The translations under genes and the position numbers were made by a program. This document shows, piece by piece, positions 37,031 to 48,665 of a DNA stretch of 64,000 bases; positions within the stretch are counted from its first letter, which is position 1, and every line of letters starts with the position of its first letter. Under the pieces are notes generated by a model that was given only the letters and a program-made list of their open reading frames with translations, made no database searches and was not told the DNA's origin. The stretch is from Sodalis ligni (lineage in GTDB: Bacteria; Pseudomonadota; Gammaproteobacteria; Enterobacterales; Enterobacteriaceae), in contig NZ_CP075169.1 of NCBI RefSeq assembly GCF_016865525.2, positions 2,418,337 to 2,482,336 on the forward strand. Reading direction: 5' to 3'.

Positions 37031-37729
37031 TCCCTTCGATAGTTACACAAGTACTGAACAGCGCCGTTAGTGAGAACCCTGGCGGCGTTGATGCATGAAA
37101 AGCAGCACATACCCGCCAGAACACACGCATACCCAGTCCGGCTTTACCGGCAAGATCCCCGCTTTACACTCGCCGATAACGATGCCTATCATATTCCCAT
37201 GCCAAATATTTTCAGGTGGTAAGCGAGCGCTATGACCTCGGCCCGCCACAGGGTGGGCGCGTGTTATTTCCGGTAATAAAAACGGATAGTGGAATCATGA
37301 TGTCTTACCTATTGTGTGACTTGCATCATATTTAAATAATTGTCAGCCGCGGTGTGCCCGCGTCTTAATAATGGTATTCTTCAACCTCAGCCATTAATGA
37401 TGTTGCGTCGTCGATACAGGACTTTAGCCAAGAAACCAGGGCCTTAGCCAGGGAACGTTCTCGCGGGATGTTATAATTGTTTTATATACCTGTCGCGATT
37501 ATTAAATGTTAAATATAACAACTGGGTGTTTATGTATAACGTCGGCGCGATTAAAAATCGGCCGAGCCTATGGCGATTCAGTTTCAGTATAGGTAAAATG
37601 ACGATGTCACAATTGCTCACTGCTATAATAATTTTTCTAAATAACATTACTTCTTAGCGTATTACTTTATTTTATTTTTTTATTAAGTTGAACAAATATC
37701 CCTTAAAGGGATTAGGGATACCTCTACTA
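37031..37729. other. Long intergenic region before yfhM
   Basis: About 700 bases without a supportable gene. The first half is GC-balanced and may hold an old gene remnant I cannot identify. The second half (about 37310-37690) is strongly AT-rich and probably carries the promoter for the macroglobulin gene. Confidence 0.5.
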
Positions 37730-40700
37730 ATGGATTTACTCAGATTCTTGCTACGCTTGCCCTTTACCCTGATAAAATGCGGCATTTGGGCGCTTTCCGT
37801 TATCCTGGCTCTGCTGTGCCGCGTTCTCAAGCCGATTGTCGGTAATATCGACTGGCGCGCGCCGGCCTGGTGGGTGGCGATGTCCGGCTGGCTCAGGCGC
37901 GGCTGTCAGCATGCCGACGGAGGGATGGACCGGCATCCGAAAGCCATCGGCATAACGATATTGGTCTTGGTTTGCGCCGCTGGCTCGGCCGTTTACGGCT
38001 GGCATTGGTGGCAAAACCGGCCGCAGCCGATGGTGCCGGCGCCGATGGTGTACCAAAATACCAGCATACGCGTCAGCAACCCTGAAACGGTGGATTACGC
38101 GGCGCAAAAGGCTGCGCCGCAGCGGGTCGTTTTTACTTTCAACAACTCCGCCGCACCGCTGACAGACGTAGGCAAAGTGGTGGGTAGAGGCATTTCGCTG
38201 AAACCGGCTATCGAGGGCGAGTGGCAATGGGTAAGCGGCGATACGCTAGTCTTCACGCCGAAAAATCCGTTGCCGATGGGCGCCGGCTATGAAGTGGATT
38301 TCACGCCCGGCCTCCTGCTCGCGCCGCAAAACAAGCTGAAGGTAACCGGTTATGGCTTCAGCGTACCGGAGTTCGATTATAAATTTGGCGAAGCCGAATA
38401 TTACCAAGACCCGCAGGAGCCGCAGAAACGAAGCGCAATTTTCAACGTCAAATTCAATGCGCCGGTGGATGTCGCCAGTTTCGAAAAGCAAATCGCCCTC
38501 GGCCTGACCCAAGGCGGAGCCAAAACCGAATCAAAGCTCAATTATTCCGTGGTCTATGACCAGAAAAAGCTCAACGCCTGGGTGCATTCCGAACCGCTGA
38601 AATCCCTTGACCACGGCGGTTCGGTGCATATCGCCATCGGTAAGGGCGTAAAAGCTTCAGTGCCGTCGAATGCCACCACGCTGGCCCGTGAGAGCCGGGT
38701 TTCCGTACCGACGCTCTACAGCCTGAAGGTAAATGAAGCCAGCGCGCAGGTCGTCGACGCCGAGGGTGCGAAAGGCGAGCGCGCATTGATTATTGCTTTC
38801 AGCGATGCGGTTAAAGATAAAGACATTCGCCGCGCGGTGAAAGTCTGGTTGTTGCCGCAGCACAACCCCAATGATCATGAAACCGGTCAAGGCCCGGATG
38901 ATTATGCCCACTGGGACGTGACGAGCGTTGAAAACAATGTATTCGCGTTATCCACGCCGCTGGATATCAAGCTTGATGAGGCGGAAAATGACGCCCAGCC
39001 GCAGTTCAGCTTCCGCTTCGATGCGCCTGCGCACCGCGCTATGCTGGTTGAAATCGATAATATATTGACCTCTTCCGGCGGCTATAAAATGCCGGAAAAG
39101 GTCTACCGTATCGTGCAGGTCCCGGATTATCCAAAATCCCTGCAATTCATGTCGCAAGGATCGCTGTTGTCGGTTAACGGCGACAAGCAAATCAGTATCG
39201 CGGCGCGTAATGTGTCGGGGCTGCGTCTCGATATCAAACGGGTGATCCCGAGCCAGCTGCAACATATCGTTTCATTCAAGAGCCGTGAATATTCATCGGC
39301 GGAATTCAACCGCCTGAATGACGAGTATTTTACCGAACACTTCAAATACCGGGCAGCGGTAAATAACGACAAACCGGGCGAGGTGAATTATCAGGGTGTC
39401 GATCTCTCGCGTTATTTATCCACCGATCCGAGCTCGCATCGCGGCGTCTTCCTGCTGACGCTCTCACCATGGGATCCGAAGGAAAAGAAAGATACCCCGG
39501 CCACCGATCATAGCTATCAATATCAGGAGGAATACTGGGGCGGAGATGAAGCGCCGGTCGGCGATTCGCGCTTTGTGGTCGTGACTGATTTGGGGATTAT
39601 CGCCAAGCGTTCGCAGGATAAGACCCGCGACGTATTTGTGCAATCGATTCACAACGGTACGCCGGTCAACGGCGCCAAAGTGTCGGTTATCGCAAAAAAC
39701 GGCGTCACGCTGCTGAATCAACCCCCCGGCGCCGAGGGCCATGTGCGTTTCCCGCCGCTGGATGTCTACACCAACGAGCGCCAGCCGGTCATATTCCTGG
39801 TGGAAAAAGAGGGCGATGTTTCATTTCTGCCAGCCGGTCGTAACAATGACCGCGGCCTGGACTTCTCACGTTTCGACGTCGACGGTGATGAAACGCCGGA
39901 CGATCCGCGCACGCTGAGCAGTTATCTGTTCTCCGATCGTGGTGTGTACCGCCCGGGCGACACTTTTAATATCGGCCTGATTACCCGCGCTGCCGACTGG
40001 CGTACGGGATTAGCCGGCGTGCCGGTGCGCGCTGAAATTCACGACCCGCGCGACAAACTGATGAACACTATTCCACTGACGCTGGGCGACAGTGGCTTCA
40101 ATGAGCTGAGCTACACCATCGACGACAATTCTCCGACGGGTGAATGGAACATCTATCTGTATCTGGTTGGCAAAAACAATGAATCGTCCACGCTGCTGGG
40201 TCATACCGCGGTGAACGTGAAAGAATTCGAGCCGGATCAACTGAAAGTGAAATTGCAATTGGTGCCGGACCGTAAGCAGGGTTGGGTCAAACCGTCGGAA
40301 CTGCAGGCCAATATCGATGTCCAGAATCTGTTCGGGACGCCGGCGCAGGGCCGGCGGGCGACGTCGAAACTGACGTTGCGCCCCATGTATCCCAGCTTTG
40401 AGCAGTTCCCCGGATATGCGTTTTACGAAAACCGCCGCAACAGCGACGGGTTTTAGACCGAGCTTGAGGACCGCTCAACCGATGTCAGCGGCGCGGCGAA
40501 TATACCGCTGGATCTTAAATCTTATGCTGACGCGACGTATCAGCTGCAATTGCTGTCAGAAGCCTTTGCGGCGGGCGGCGGACGTTCCGTGGCGGCCACA
40601 GCCCGCGTATTGGTGTCGCCTTATGACTATCTGGTCGGCGTGAAAGCGGATGGCGATTTAGGCTACATCAACCGCGCTGCCGTTCGGCATCTGGATATGA

Positions 40701-43700
40701 TTGCCGTCGATCCCGCGCTTAAGCGCATTGCGTTGCCGGATTTGAAAATGGCGCTTATCGAGCAGAAATACATTTCGGTGCTGACCAAGCAGGATTCCGG
40801 CGTCTACAAATATCAGTCGAAACTGAAAGAAGTGCAGTTGTCGGAACAGCCGTTGGCGCTGAATGCGCAAAGCAATGACATAACCCTTGCAACCGATAGG
40901 CCGGGCGATTTTGTGCTGGTGATTCAAAACGCCCAGGGCAAAGTGCTGAACCGCATAGCCTATACGGTCGCCGGCGACGCCAATCTCAGCCGTTCCCTGG
41001 ATCGTAATGCTGAACTTAAGCTGAAGCTGAATTTGGCGAAATACCTGCCGGGCGATGAAATCGACGTGTCTATCAACGCGCCGTATACCGGCAGTGGATT
41101 GATTACCATCGAAAGGGAAAAAGTCTACAGCTGGCAGTGGTTCCACACCGATACCACCAGTTCGGTGCAGAAGATCCGCATTCCGGCCGGCATGGAAGGC
41201 AACGGCTATATCAACGTACAGTTCGTGCGTGACGTGAATTCCAATGAAATTTTCATGAGCCCGCTGAGCTATGGCGTCATGCCGTTCAGCGTCAGCACCC
41301 AGTCTCGTCAAAACTCTTTAAAAATTGCTGCGCCTGCTGTGATTAAACCGGGGGAAAATCTTCCGATAACCGTGAATACCGATGGCCCGCAGCAGGTTGC
41401 GCTGTTTGCTGTCGACGAAGGTATTTTGCAGGTGGGGCGTTATCGCCTGAAAGATCCGCTCGAGTACTTCTTCCGCAAACGCATATTGGGGGTTGAAAGC
41501 TCACAAATCCTTGACCTGATTCTGCCGGAGTTCAGCAAGTTTATGCAGCTGGCGGCTGCGCCGGGCGGTGACGGCGGCGAAGGGCTGGATGTCAATGTGA
41601 ATCCGTTCAAACGCAAGCGCGACAAGCCGGTGGCATATTGGTCCGGTATTACCGAAGTAAACGGCGAGAAGCAGTTCGACTATCCGGTCCCGGATTACTT
41701 TAATGGCAGAATTCGCGTAATGGCGATTTCCGTGACGCCGGACAAAATCGGTAAAGCGCAGACCTCGGCGACCGTGCGCGACAGCGTCATTATGACGCCG
41801 AATGTGCCGTCGATGATCGCGCCCGGCGATGAATTCGATGTCAGCGTCGGTGTCAGTAACAACCTCGAAGGTCTGAACGCCGGCACAGTGCCTATTGCGG
41901 TGCATCTGACCGCTCCACCTCAGTTGGAAGTGGTCGGGAGCGCGGATCAAACCCTGTCTTTGGCTGAAAAACGTGAAGGCGTGATCAGCTTCCGCTTGCG
42001 CGCCAAAGCCGTTCCGGGCGATGCGCCGCTGGTATTTGATGCCCGGATCCTGAATAACGAATTCAGGGACATGACCAGCCGCCGAACCCTCAGCACCTCG
42101 GTGCGTCCGGCGATGCCATTCCGTACCCAATCCATCATGGGACGCATGAGCGGCAGCAGCCAGAGCGTCGATAATCTGCGCCAGATGTTCGATGCCTACG
42201 CGGTGCGCAAGGCGGCGGTCTCCAACTCGCCCTTAGTGCTGGCCGGCGGGTTGTCGCAATATCTGGCGGATTATCCCTATTACTGTTCCGAGCAGATTGT
42301 CAGCCGATCGATTCCGTTGATCCTTGAAGGTCTGCACCCGGAACTGCAAGGCAATACAAGCCAGGCAGAAAACAGTAAGCAGCTGAAAAACATGCTTGCC
42401 GTTCTGCGCTCGCGGCAGAATGGCAGCGGTGCGATTGGCCTGTGGCGCTCATCGCCGGAAACCGATCCGTTCGTGACGACGTATGTGGTGCAGTTCCTGC
42501 TGGAAGCTAAAGCCTCGGGATATGCCCTGCCAGCCGGTATGCTGGAAGAGGCCAACGCCTCATTGCGCGGGCTGGCCGCCAATCAGAATGAAAATTTATA
42601 CTCTTTGCGTCTGCGCGCGTGGGCGGTTTATCTGCTGACCCGTCAGGGGGAAATCACCACCAGCCAGCTGGCTTCGGTGCAGGATACCTTACGGCAACGC
42701 TATCCTGACCGCTGGGCGACCGATCTCAGCGCATTGTATCTGGCATCGTCCTATCGTCTGTTGAAAATGGATGATGTGGCCAACACGTTGTTGCAGCCGA
42801 CCTGGAAACAACTGAGCAATGCGTATGGAAAATCCTGGTGGACGCAGAATTACTTCGACCCGCTGGTACAGGATGCCACGCGGCTGTATCTGATCGCCCG
42901 CCACTTCCCGGAAAAAGTATCCTCGATTCCGCCGCAGGTGCTGGAAAATATGATCAGTGCTCTCAAAGAGGAGCGTTATACCACCTATTCATCGGCGATG
43001 AGTATTCTGGCGCTGGAGAGTTATTCCGCTCAGGTGGCGGCGCAAGCCAATATACCGGACGCGCTGAAAATCACGCAGATCGGCAAAAACAGCAATATCG
43101 GTCCTCAGGTGATTTCCAGCCTGCAGGGACTGTTCGCCAAAGGTCGCTTTACTGCCGATGCGCAAGCAATCCGCTTTGAAAATGATAACGAAGCGCCGGC
43201 CTGGTATGTGGTGACGCAGGCCGGTTACGATCTGAGTGCGCCGAAAAAAGCCATTTCGCGCGGTCTGGAAATTACTCGTGATTATACCGACGAACAGGGC
43301 AAACCTGTTACTCAGGTCACACTGGGACAGAAGATAAACGTTCATCTGAAAATCCGCGCCAACGCGAAAGAAGGCCAAAGCAATCTGGCGATTGTCGATT
43401 TATTGCCGGGCGGTTTTGAAGTGGTGCAGCAAACGCCGCCGGAACCGGAATCTGACGACAGCGACGGTGATGCTCCGGCCTCATGGCAATCGCCGCTGGC
43501 TGCATCCGGCTCCACCTGGGCGCCGGATTACAGCGATATTCGTGAGGATCGTGTTGTTATCTATGGCAGCGCCAGCACCGATGTGCAGGAGTTTATATAC
43601 CAGATTAAAGCCACCAATACCGGCAGCTTCGTGATCCCGCCGGCTTATGGCGAAGCCATGTATGACCGCGAGATTCAGGCACTGTCGGTCAGCGACCGTA

Positions 43701-43747
43701 AGCTGGTGGTCGTGCCTGCTGACAGCGCGGCTGTGGCTAAAAAATAA
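37730..43747 (+). pseudogene. Large bacterial alpha-2-macroglobulin (YfhM-like), amber-interrupted
   Basis: The restored protein has about 2005 residues, with N-terminal hydrophobic segments (MDLLRFLLRLPFTLIKCGIW and AIGITILVLVCAAGSAVYG) anchoring it in the inner membrane. MG1/MG2-like domains, the bait region (about 1290-1310, with AAPGGDGGEGLDVN) and the thioester domain follow. The thioester motif reads YPYYCSEQ, where the usual form is CLEQ or CTEQ. It is thought to trap proteases entering the periplasm and works with PbpC. An in-frame TAG at 40454-40456 (after RNSDGF, before TELEDRS) interrupts it. The frame is otherwise open on both sides, so a single CAG-to-TAG change is likely. ATG 37730 is preferred over the upstream TTG at 37688. 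Confidence 0.88.
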
Positions 43748-43752
43748 TAACT

Positions 43753-43790
43753 CAGGTCGCGCCCTTTCAGTGGCTGCGGGGCGTGACCTG
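43753..43790 (+). terminator. Strong hairpin between yfhM and pbpC
   Basis: CAGGTCGCGCCC pairs with GGGCGTGACCTG (12 bp, one G-T wobble) around a 14-base loop. It begins five bases after the yfhM stop and ends 14 bases before the pbpC ATG. No T tract follows, so attenuation or mRNA processing within the operon is more likely than full termination. Confidence 0.5.
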
Positions 43791-43804
43791 TGCCGAGTAA
43801 CAAA

Positions 43805-46172
43805 ATGAACATTTTTCACTCTGTTCTCAAAGCAATTAAATACCTGCTGCAAAATATCGCCATGGCGGTTTTTCTACTGGCGCTGATCGCGTTGGCGTGC
43901 CGTCTGTATCCTCATCCGCCGCTTTCCCGGGAGCAGCCTTTTTCGTCTGTCTATTATGACCGGCAGGGTACGCTGATGCGTATCACTCTCGCTAATGACG
44001 ACCGCTACCGTTTGTGGACACCGCTGGAACAGGTAACTCCATTGATGGTTCAAGGCTTGTTGCTGCATGAAGATCGCTGGTTTTACTACAACCCCGGCTT
44101 CAACCCGTTCAGCCTGATACGGGGTTTCTGGCGCAGTTATGTTGCGAGTGGACTAAGGCAGGGTGGCTCGACCATCACCATGCAACTGGCGCGCATGCGC
44201 TGGCATCTGAACACCCGCACACCGTCGGGCAAAATAATGCAGGTGCTGCGTGCGGTGCAGCTGGAATTGGCTTATTCCAAACACGACATTCTTGAAGCCT
44301 ATCTTAACTACGCGCCGTATGGCCGCAATATCGAAAGCATAGGCGCGGGCAGCTTGATTTATTTTAATAAGGCGCCGAAAGATCTGACCTTGCCGGAGGC
44401 GCTGACGCTGGCCGTGTTGCCGCAATCGCCGAGTTACCGTATTGATGTCAAAACCGGCGTGTTAAGCGCCGTGCTGGTGCAGGCGCGCAACCGGCTCTTT
44501 CAACGCTGGCAGAAGTATTACTCAGCCGACAGCAGCCAGAACGCATTGTTCAGGTTGCCCCTGGCGCTGCGTCAGCCCGAGCAGATGCCTTATATCGCGC
44601 CGCATTTCATCGAGCAGCTCCGCCGGCAAAATCGGCAGTATATAGGCACGGATACCCGCATCGACACTACGCTGGATGCTGGTTTACAACGGCTTGTCGA
44701 GCGGCAGATTAATGCCTTTATACTCCGTAACGAGAGCCGTGGTATCCATAATGCCGCTGTGCTGCTGGTGGATACCCGTGATATGGGCATACGTGCGCTG
44801 GTGGGGTCGGCCGATTATTACAATCGCGGCATTCAGGGGCAAGTAAACGGCACTACTGCCAAACGTTCGCCGGGTTCGGCGCTCAAACCCTTTATTTATG
44901 CGCTGGGGATGGAGCAGGGGGGTGCTGCATCCGATGACCATCCTGAAAGATGTGCCGTCGGCATTTGGCGCCTATGCGCCTGAGAATTTTGACCGGCGTT
45001 TTCTCGGACCGGTCACCGGGACCGATGCCCTGAACTTCAGCCGTAATATTCCCGCCGTATATGTCGCTTCGCAGCTTCGGCGGCCGACGTTCTATCAGTT
45101 CCTGCGGGTTTCCGGCATCTCCAATATGTCCAGCGAGAACCACTATGGTCTGTCGCTGGTATTGGGCGGCGGCGAGGTGACGATGCAGGAATTGGCAAAA
45201 CTGTATGCTTTACTGGCGAATCGTGGCGAACTCCTACCGCTGCGGATGCAAAAAAACGATCCGACCCCAGCGCCGACAAGGTTATTGAGCGAAGAAGCCA
45301 GTTTCATGACACTCGATATGCTGCGCCAGCACCGTCGTCCCGGCGATACGCTGGTACAGCAGCCCACTGCGTTGCCGGTGTACTGGAAAACCGGTACCTC
45401 GTGGGGGTTTCGCGATGCTTGGAGCGCCGGGATTTTTGGTCCCTATGTCTTGGTGGTGTGGGAAGGGAATTTCGATAGTAAAGGCAATAATGTGTTTGTT
45501 GGTACGGATGCCGCCGCACCGCTGTTCTTCAATATTATCGATAGCATCAACGCCAGTTATCCCGCTTTGCAAGAACCGAAACATCCGTTTCCCAAACAGC
45601 TCAAGCGGGTCGAAATCTGCCTCGCCAGCGGGGATTTATCCACACCCTGGTGTCAGCAGAAAGGAATAACCTGGTTTATTCCCGGTAAGTCTCCGATCAA
45701 GGTCGACACGGTTTACCGCCCGGTGCGGTTGGATAAACTGACCGGCGAGGTAGCCTGTCGGCCTTACAATGAAGAGGAAACCCGTATCGAAGTATTCGAG
45801 TTCTGGCCGTCGGATCTGGCAAACGTATTTGCGCAGGCCGGTTTGCCAAAGCGCAAGCCACCGGTGAATCGCTGTAAAGATGACGCTGTGGACGTCAGCG
45901 GAAATCCGCCGCGCATTACGTCACCTTTGCTGAATACCACTTATACGCTGAGGCAATCACAGCAGGGGCAAGACCGGATTTCATTTAATGCGGTAACGGA
46001 TGCCGACAGCCAAACGGTGTACTGGTTTGTCGATGAGATCTATCTTGGCAGCTCCGCCAATAAATCGGCAATCGATTGGCGGCCCATCAATAAGGGACGC
46101 TATCGCATCCGGGCGGTCGACGATCGCGGACGCGCCGATAGCCGGTGGGTCAATATAGAGATTGTGGATTAG
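43805..46172 (+). pseudogene. pbpC: Penicillin-binding protein 1C, one frameshift
   Basis: PbpC is a bifunctional peptidoglycan glycosyltransferase/transpeptidase-like protein. From ATG 43805 there is one N-terminal membrane helix (about 12-32). The GT51 domain has the catalytic Glu in LLHEDRWFYYNPGFNP, then GGSTITMQLARM. The transpeptidase domain has SPGSALKPFIYALG (Ser-x-x-Lys), SRNIPAV and KTGTSWGFRDAW. The BiPBP_C domain ends the protein at 46172. A run of six Gs at 44917-44922 has one base too many: removing it joins MEQG to VLHPMTILKDVPSAFG. It follows yfhM as in other enterics, where the pair is proposed to repair or guard the wall after protease attack. Both genes are broken here. Confidence 0.88.
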
Positions 46173-46598
46173 GGACCGGCTCGGGTAAGCGGCTTAGCGG
46201 GATTTGTCATATTGGAGAGCTTTGCCGCATGCAGGTATCAGGGTCAATGCTCAATCCAATCGGGATGACCCTGATTTGACCTTAAAGATGGGGCAGTCAA
46301 TAGAACAACAAGGAGCGGGATGCAAGGAGTAGCCATGAGCGCATTACTTCAGAACCCGCTGAGCGTTTCCACAACCCCCGCCAGCAGTCAGACCCTATAC
46401 TCAGCAGCCCCGTTAACTCTTTCGCCACGTCTGGCCGCAGCGTTTCACTCGGCGTCGCTTACGCCTTTACCTGTCCATCCTCCTCGCATACCAGGCATTT
46501 ATCATCCAGACTTAAACCAAAAACGTAGTTTGCGCAAACATTGTGTTTTACACTGCTCGCTGCAAAAACTGAGTAGATAAACGATTAAGTAGGCGGTA
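46173..46598. other. Intergenic region with a 10-bp hairpin
   Basis: ATCAGGGTCA (46237-46246) and TGACCCTGAT (46266-46275) form a perfect 10-bp stem with a 19-base loop, 65 bases after pbpC. It is a possible terminator without a T run. The remaining sequence has an 86-codon open frame from 46320 of low-complexity Ser/Pro/Leu composition that I do not support as a gene. Confidence 0.5.
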
Positions 46599-47081
46599 AT
46601 GGCGATGAACGGAACGATCACAAAGTGGTTTAAAGATAAAGGTTTTGGATTTATCAAAGATGAAAATGGTGATAACCGTTATTTTCATGTGATTAAGGTC
46701 GCCAACCCGGAGTCGATTAAGAAAGATGCGGCGGTGACTTTCGAGGCCAGCACTAATAACAAGGGTTTGTCAGCGTATGCTGTGAAAGTCGTACCGGAAA
46801 GCAAATACATCTATATCGCAGGCGAGCGCCTTAAGCTTACGTCGATCAAGTCTTACCTGGTTTACAGCGAAGAAGTGTCTGCCGATACCCATATTGATAA
46901 AGAAAATGCGGTGCTGTCTGTGGGTGTGCTGATGAGTAGTATCAGGCCAAAATCAGCCGCGAAGCCTGGTGAAATGCGCTCGCTGAAAAAACTGGCGATC
47001 TTCACCTACCAGGGAACGACGTTAATCTTCTCGGAAGATGAGATAGACGTTGATGCCACGGCGAAACTGCTCATGGTCTGA
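46599..47081 (+). CDS. Cold-shock-domain protein with C-terminal extension
   Basis: This 160-residue protein has a cold shock domain (about residues 1-66) beginning MNGTITKWFKDKGFGFIKDE, with the RNP1-type KGFGFI. The RNP2 position is degenerate (NRYFHV instead of VFVHF). The C-terminal 90 residues (from KYIYIAGERLKLTSIKSY) are not a known nucleic-acid motif to me. Single-domain Csp proteins are about 70 residues, so the extension is notable. It probably binds RNA or single-stranded DNA. The start could be 46599 or the ATG six bases later. Confidence 0.8.
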   Translation: MAMNGTITKWFKDKGFGFIKDENGDNRYFHVIKVANPESIKKDAAVTFEASTNNKGLSAYAVKVVPESKYIYIAGERLKLTSIKSYLVYSEEVSADTHIDKENAVLSVGVLMSSIRPKSAAKPGEMRSLKKLAIFTYQGTTLIFSEDEIDVDATAKLLMV

Positions 47082-47269
47082 AAAAATCCGGACTGACCCT
47101 ATGCCGGAATCCTGTGCTGCATATTTCGCTGATTGCCATCGCTGATTCGGCGATTCCGATCGCGCGTTTTTTCTGTTCTTGGTTTTACTCGTCATGATCG
47201 GATTGCGCCACTTTTCTCAGTGGCTCTCCGATCAGTTCAAGTCGATGGCTGTTATGCACTAGCCGCTCA

Positions 47270-47405
47270 GTCAGTGCAGCCGGAAGCGTATCTGCGCCAT
47301 ATGCTGGCGATAATCGCGCGGATCATCCCATCAATAAGACCAAAGATCTCCTGCCATGGAACCTCAAAATCCCTGCTGAATAACTGCTCCAATCTATACC
47401 GAATT
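47270..47405 (+). pseudogene. IS66 transposase C-terminal relic
   Basis: On the plus strand QPEAYLRHMLAII matches the IS66 TnpC C-terminal DPEAYLRHVLSVL seen in the nearby element. After a frame change the reading continues DHPINKTKDLLPWNLKIP to a stop, paralleling DWPINRVAELLPWNVDL. Nothing else of the element remains. It is in opposite orientation to, and diverged from, the full IS66 copy at 48636-51153, so it is an older insertion. Confidence 0.75.
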
Positions 47406-47646
47406 GGGGTAGGGCCACAAAGGTTTGTCTTCTTTGATACTTCATCAAACAAATCTTAAATTTTAGATTTTCTGTACTTACCCACTGCCATTGTTTTCCT
47501 CTAGGCGTGGTGAAAATTTTATTTTCGGGATCTGAAAATGGGACATTCTGGCCTGTTAAGCAATTGTAGGCAAAAGTATCTATTGTTTCTGGGATTATGT
47601 ATGAAATTCATAATAAACTTAAAATAACACCTTTGAGAACATTACG

Positions 47647-48576
47647 ATGCTGCCACTTAATTATTTATGTTGGTTGTCAGACCGTGTCTCCTTGAAACCA
47701 TTAAATACACTGGAACAATCTCATAATTTAAAACCTGGCGCCTGTAAAGTTCTGGAACGCTATTACTCGTTACAATCATTGGCCATGTTTCCCAGCACCC
47801 ATGTTGAGATGCTGCGGGATACGGTTTCAACGCTTGTTATCGCAAATCCTAATGTGAAAAGGCTGAAAGGGTGTCTGGTCTATGCGAAAACTCAAACGCA
47901 CAATACTTTTTGACAGTCACTGGTTAGACGATATAGCGGCCTCCTGTGGAATAGGTCACTGGGATATATTGACTATTAGTCTAAACCATTGTGCGTCTGC
48001 TTTGTCGGCCATTCATTTATTAAAAACAGAATAATAAAAAGAAGAATCAATGGTCTTGTTGACGGGAGAAAAGCTTTTCATAGCGATATCAATCGACTTG
48101 ATAATAGCTTGATGGCCGAAGTGCCCGCAGCCATGCTGCTTAACGCTGGGCGTGCGCGTTGGAATGTGACTCAGACTGCCGTCAGACATTTGTCGTCATT
48201 TTATGATAATCATCGGAATGTTCCTGCAGCCCGCAGGCGAGAACTTTATTCATCACTGGAGCAGGAATATCATGATTTTACCTCTATGTGTTGAACAAAT
48301 TCAACATTTCAATTGAAAGTGTCGACGCTATCATACCAGGCAATATGGATATACCGATGTTGAAGAGAATGGCTGTTAAACTCAATTTTCATGGGCACTT
48401 GTTTACTGAGCATATTTCTGTCTACGGGCATGCTTATTGTTCCGACATACTTTTAATTTATCTGTGTTATTAGAAAACTTTGAAGGAAAAGAATTCTCTG
48501 TGTCGCCATGGGTATGGGGATAACCCTATCATGCGTCTTAATCGAAAAACATAGAAAACGGGGTGTTACATGTTAA
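47647..48576 (+). pseudogene. KAS III-like ketoacyl synthase, many frameshifts
   Basis: Pieces in several frames assemble into a KAS III (FabH-like) fold of about 310 residues: MLPLNYLCWLSDRVSLKP at the start; DSHWLDDIAASCGIGHWD; the active-site Cys in LNHCASALSAIH; RKAFHSDINRLDNSLMAEV; VDAIIPGNMDIPMLKRMAV; FTEHISVYGHAYCSDILL. At least five single-base breaks separate them, so the gene is non-functional. Its end (TGT-TAA at 48576) overlaps the ACP start at 48570, so it was the first gene of a KAS III-ACP-dehydrogenase-exporter-hydrolase operon. A secondary-metabolite role rather than housekeeping FabH is inferred from that context. Confidence 0.65.
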
Positions 48577-48665
48577 ATCTTCTGTCCGCAGTAAATGAAG
48601 CTATTAATGATGTTATGTCTGAGACCGTGTCTATCGTAAGCGTATATCCAGCGCCGTATTGACTG

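Noticed and set aside
37067..37249. 60-codon minus-strand frame in the gap before yfhM
   Set aside because: No similarity I recognise, and it lies in a region with scattered stops on all other frames; it is more likely random or a remnant.
40454..40456. Programmed recoding (amber read-through or pyrrolysine) at the yfhM TAG
   Set aside because: No pyl genes or stem-loop recoding element are nearby, and the neighbouring genes are also mutated, so a simple nonsense mutation is more likely.
40658..42130. Two minus-strand frames of over 200 codons inside the macroglobulin gene
   Set aside because: Both are antisense to the conserved coding frame and consist of low-information His/Arg-rich sequence.
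46320..46580. 86-codon Ser/Pro-rich frame after pbpC
   Set aside because: No family signature and low-complexity composition. An upstream purine stretch (AAGGAG) is present but not sufficient.
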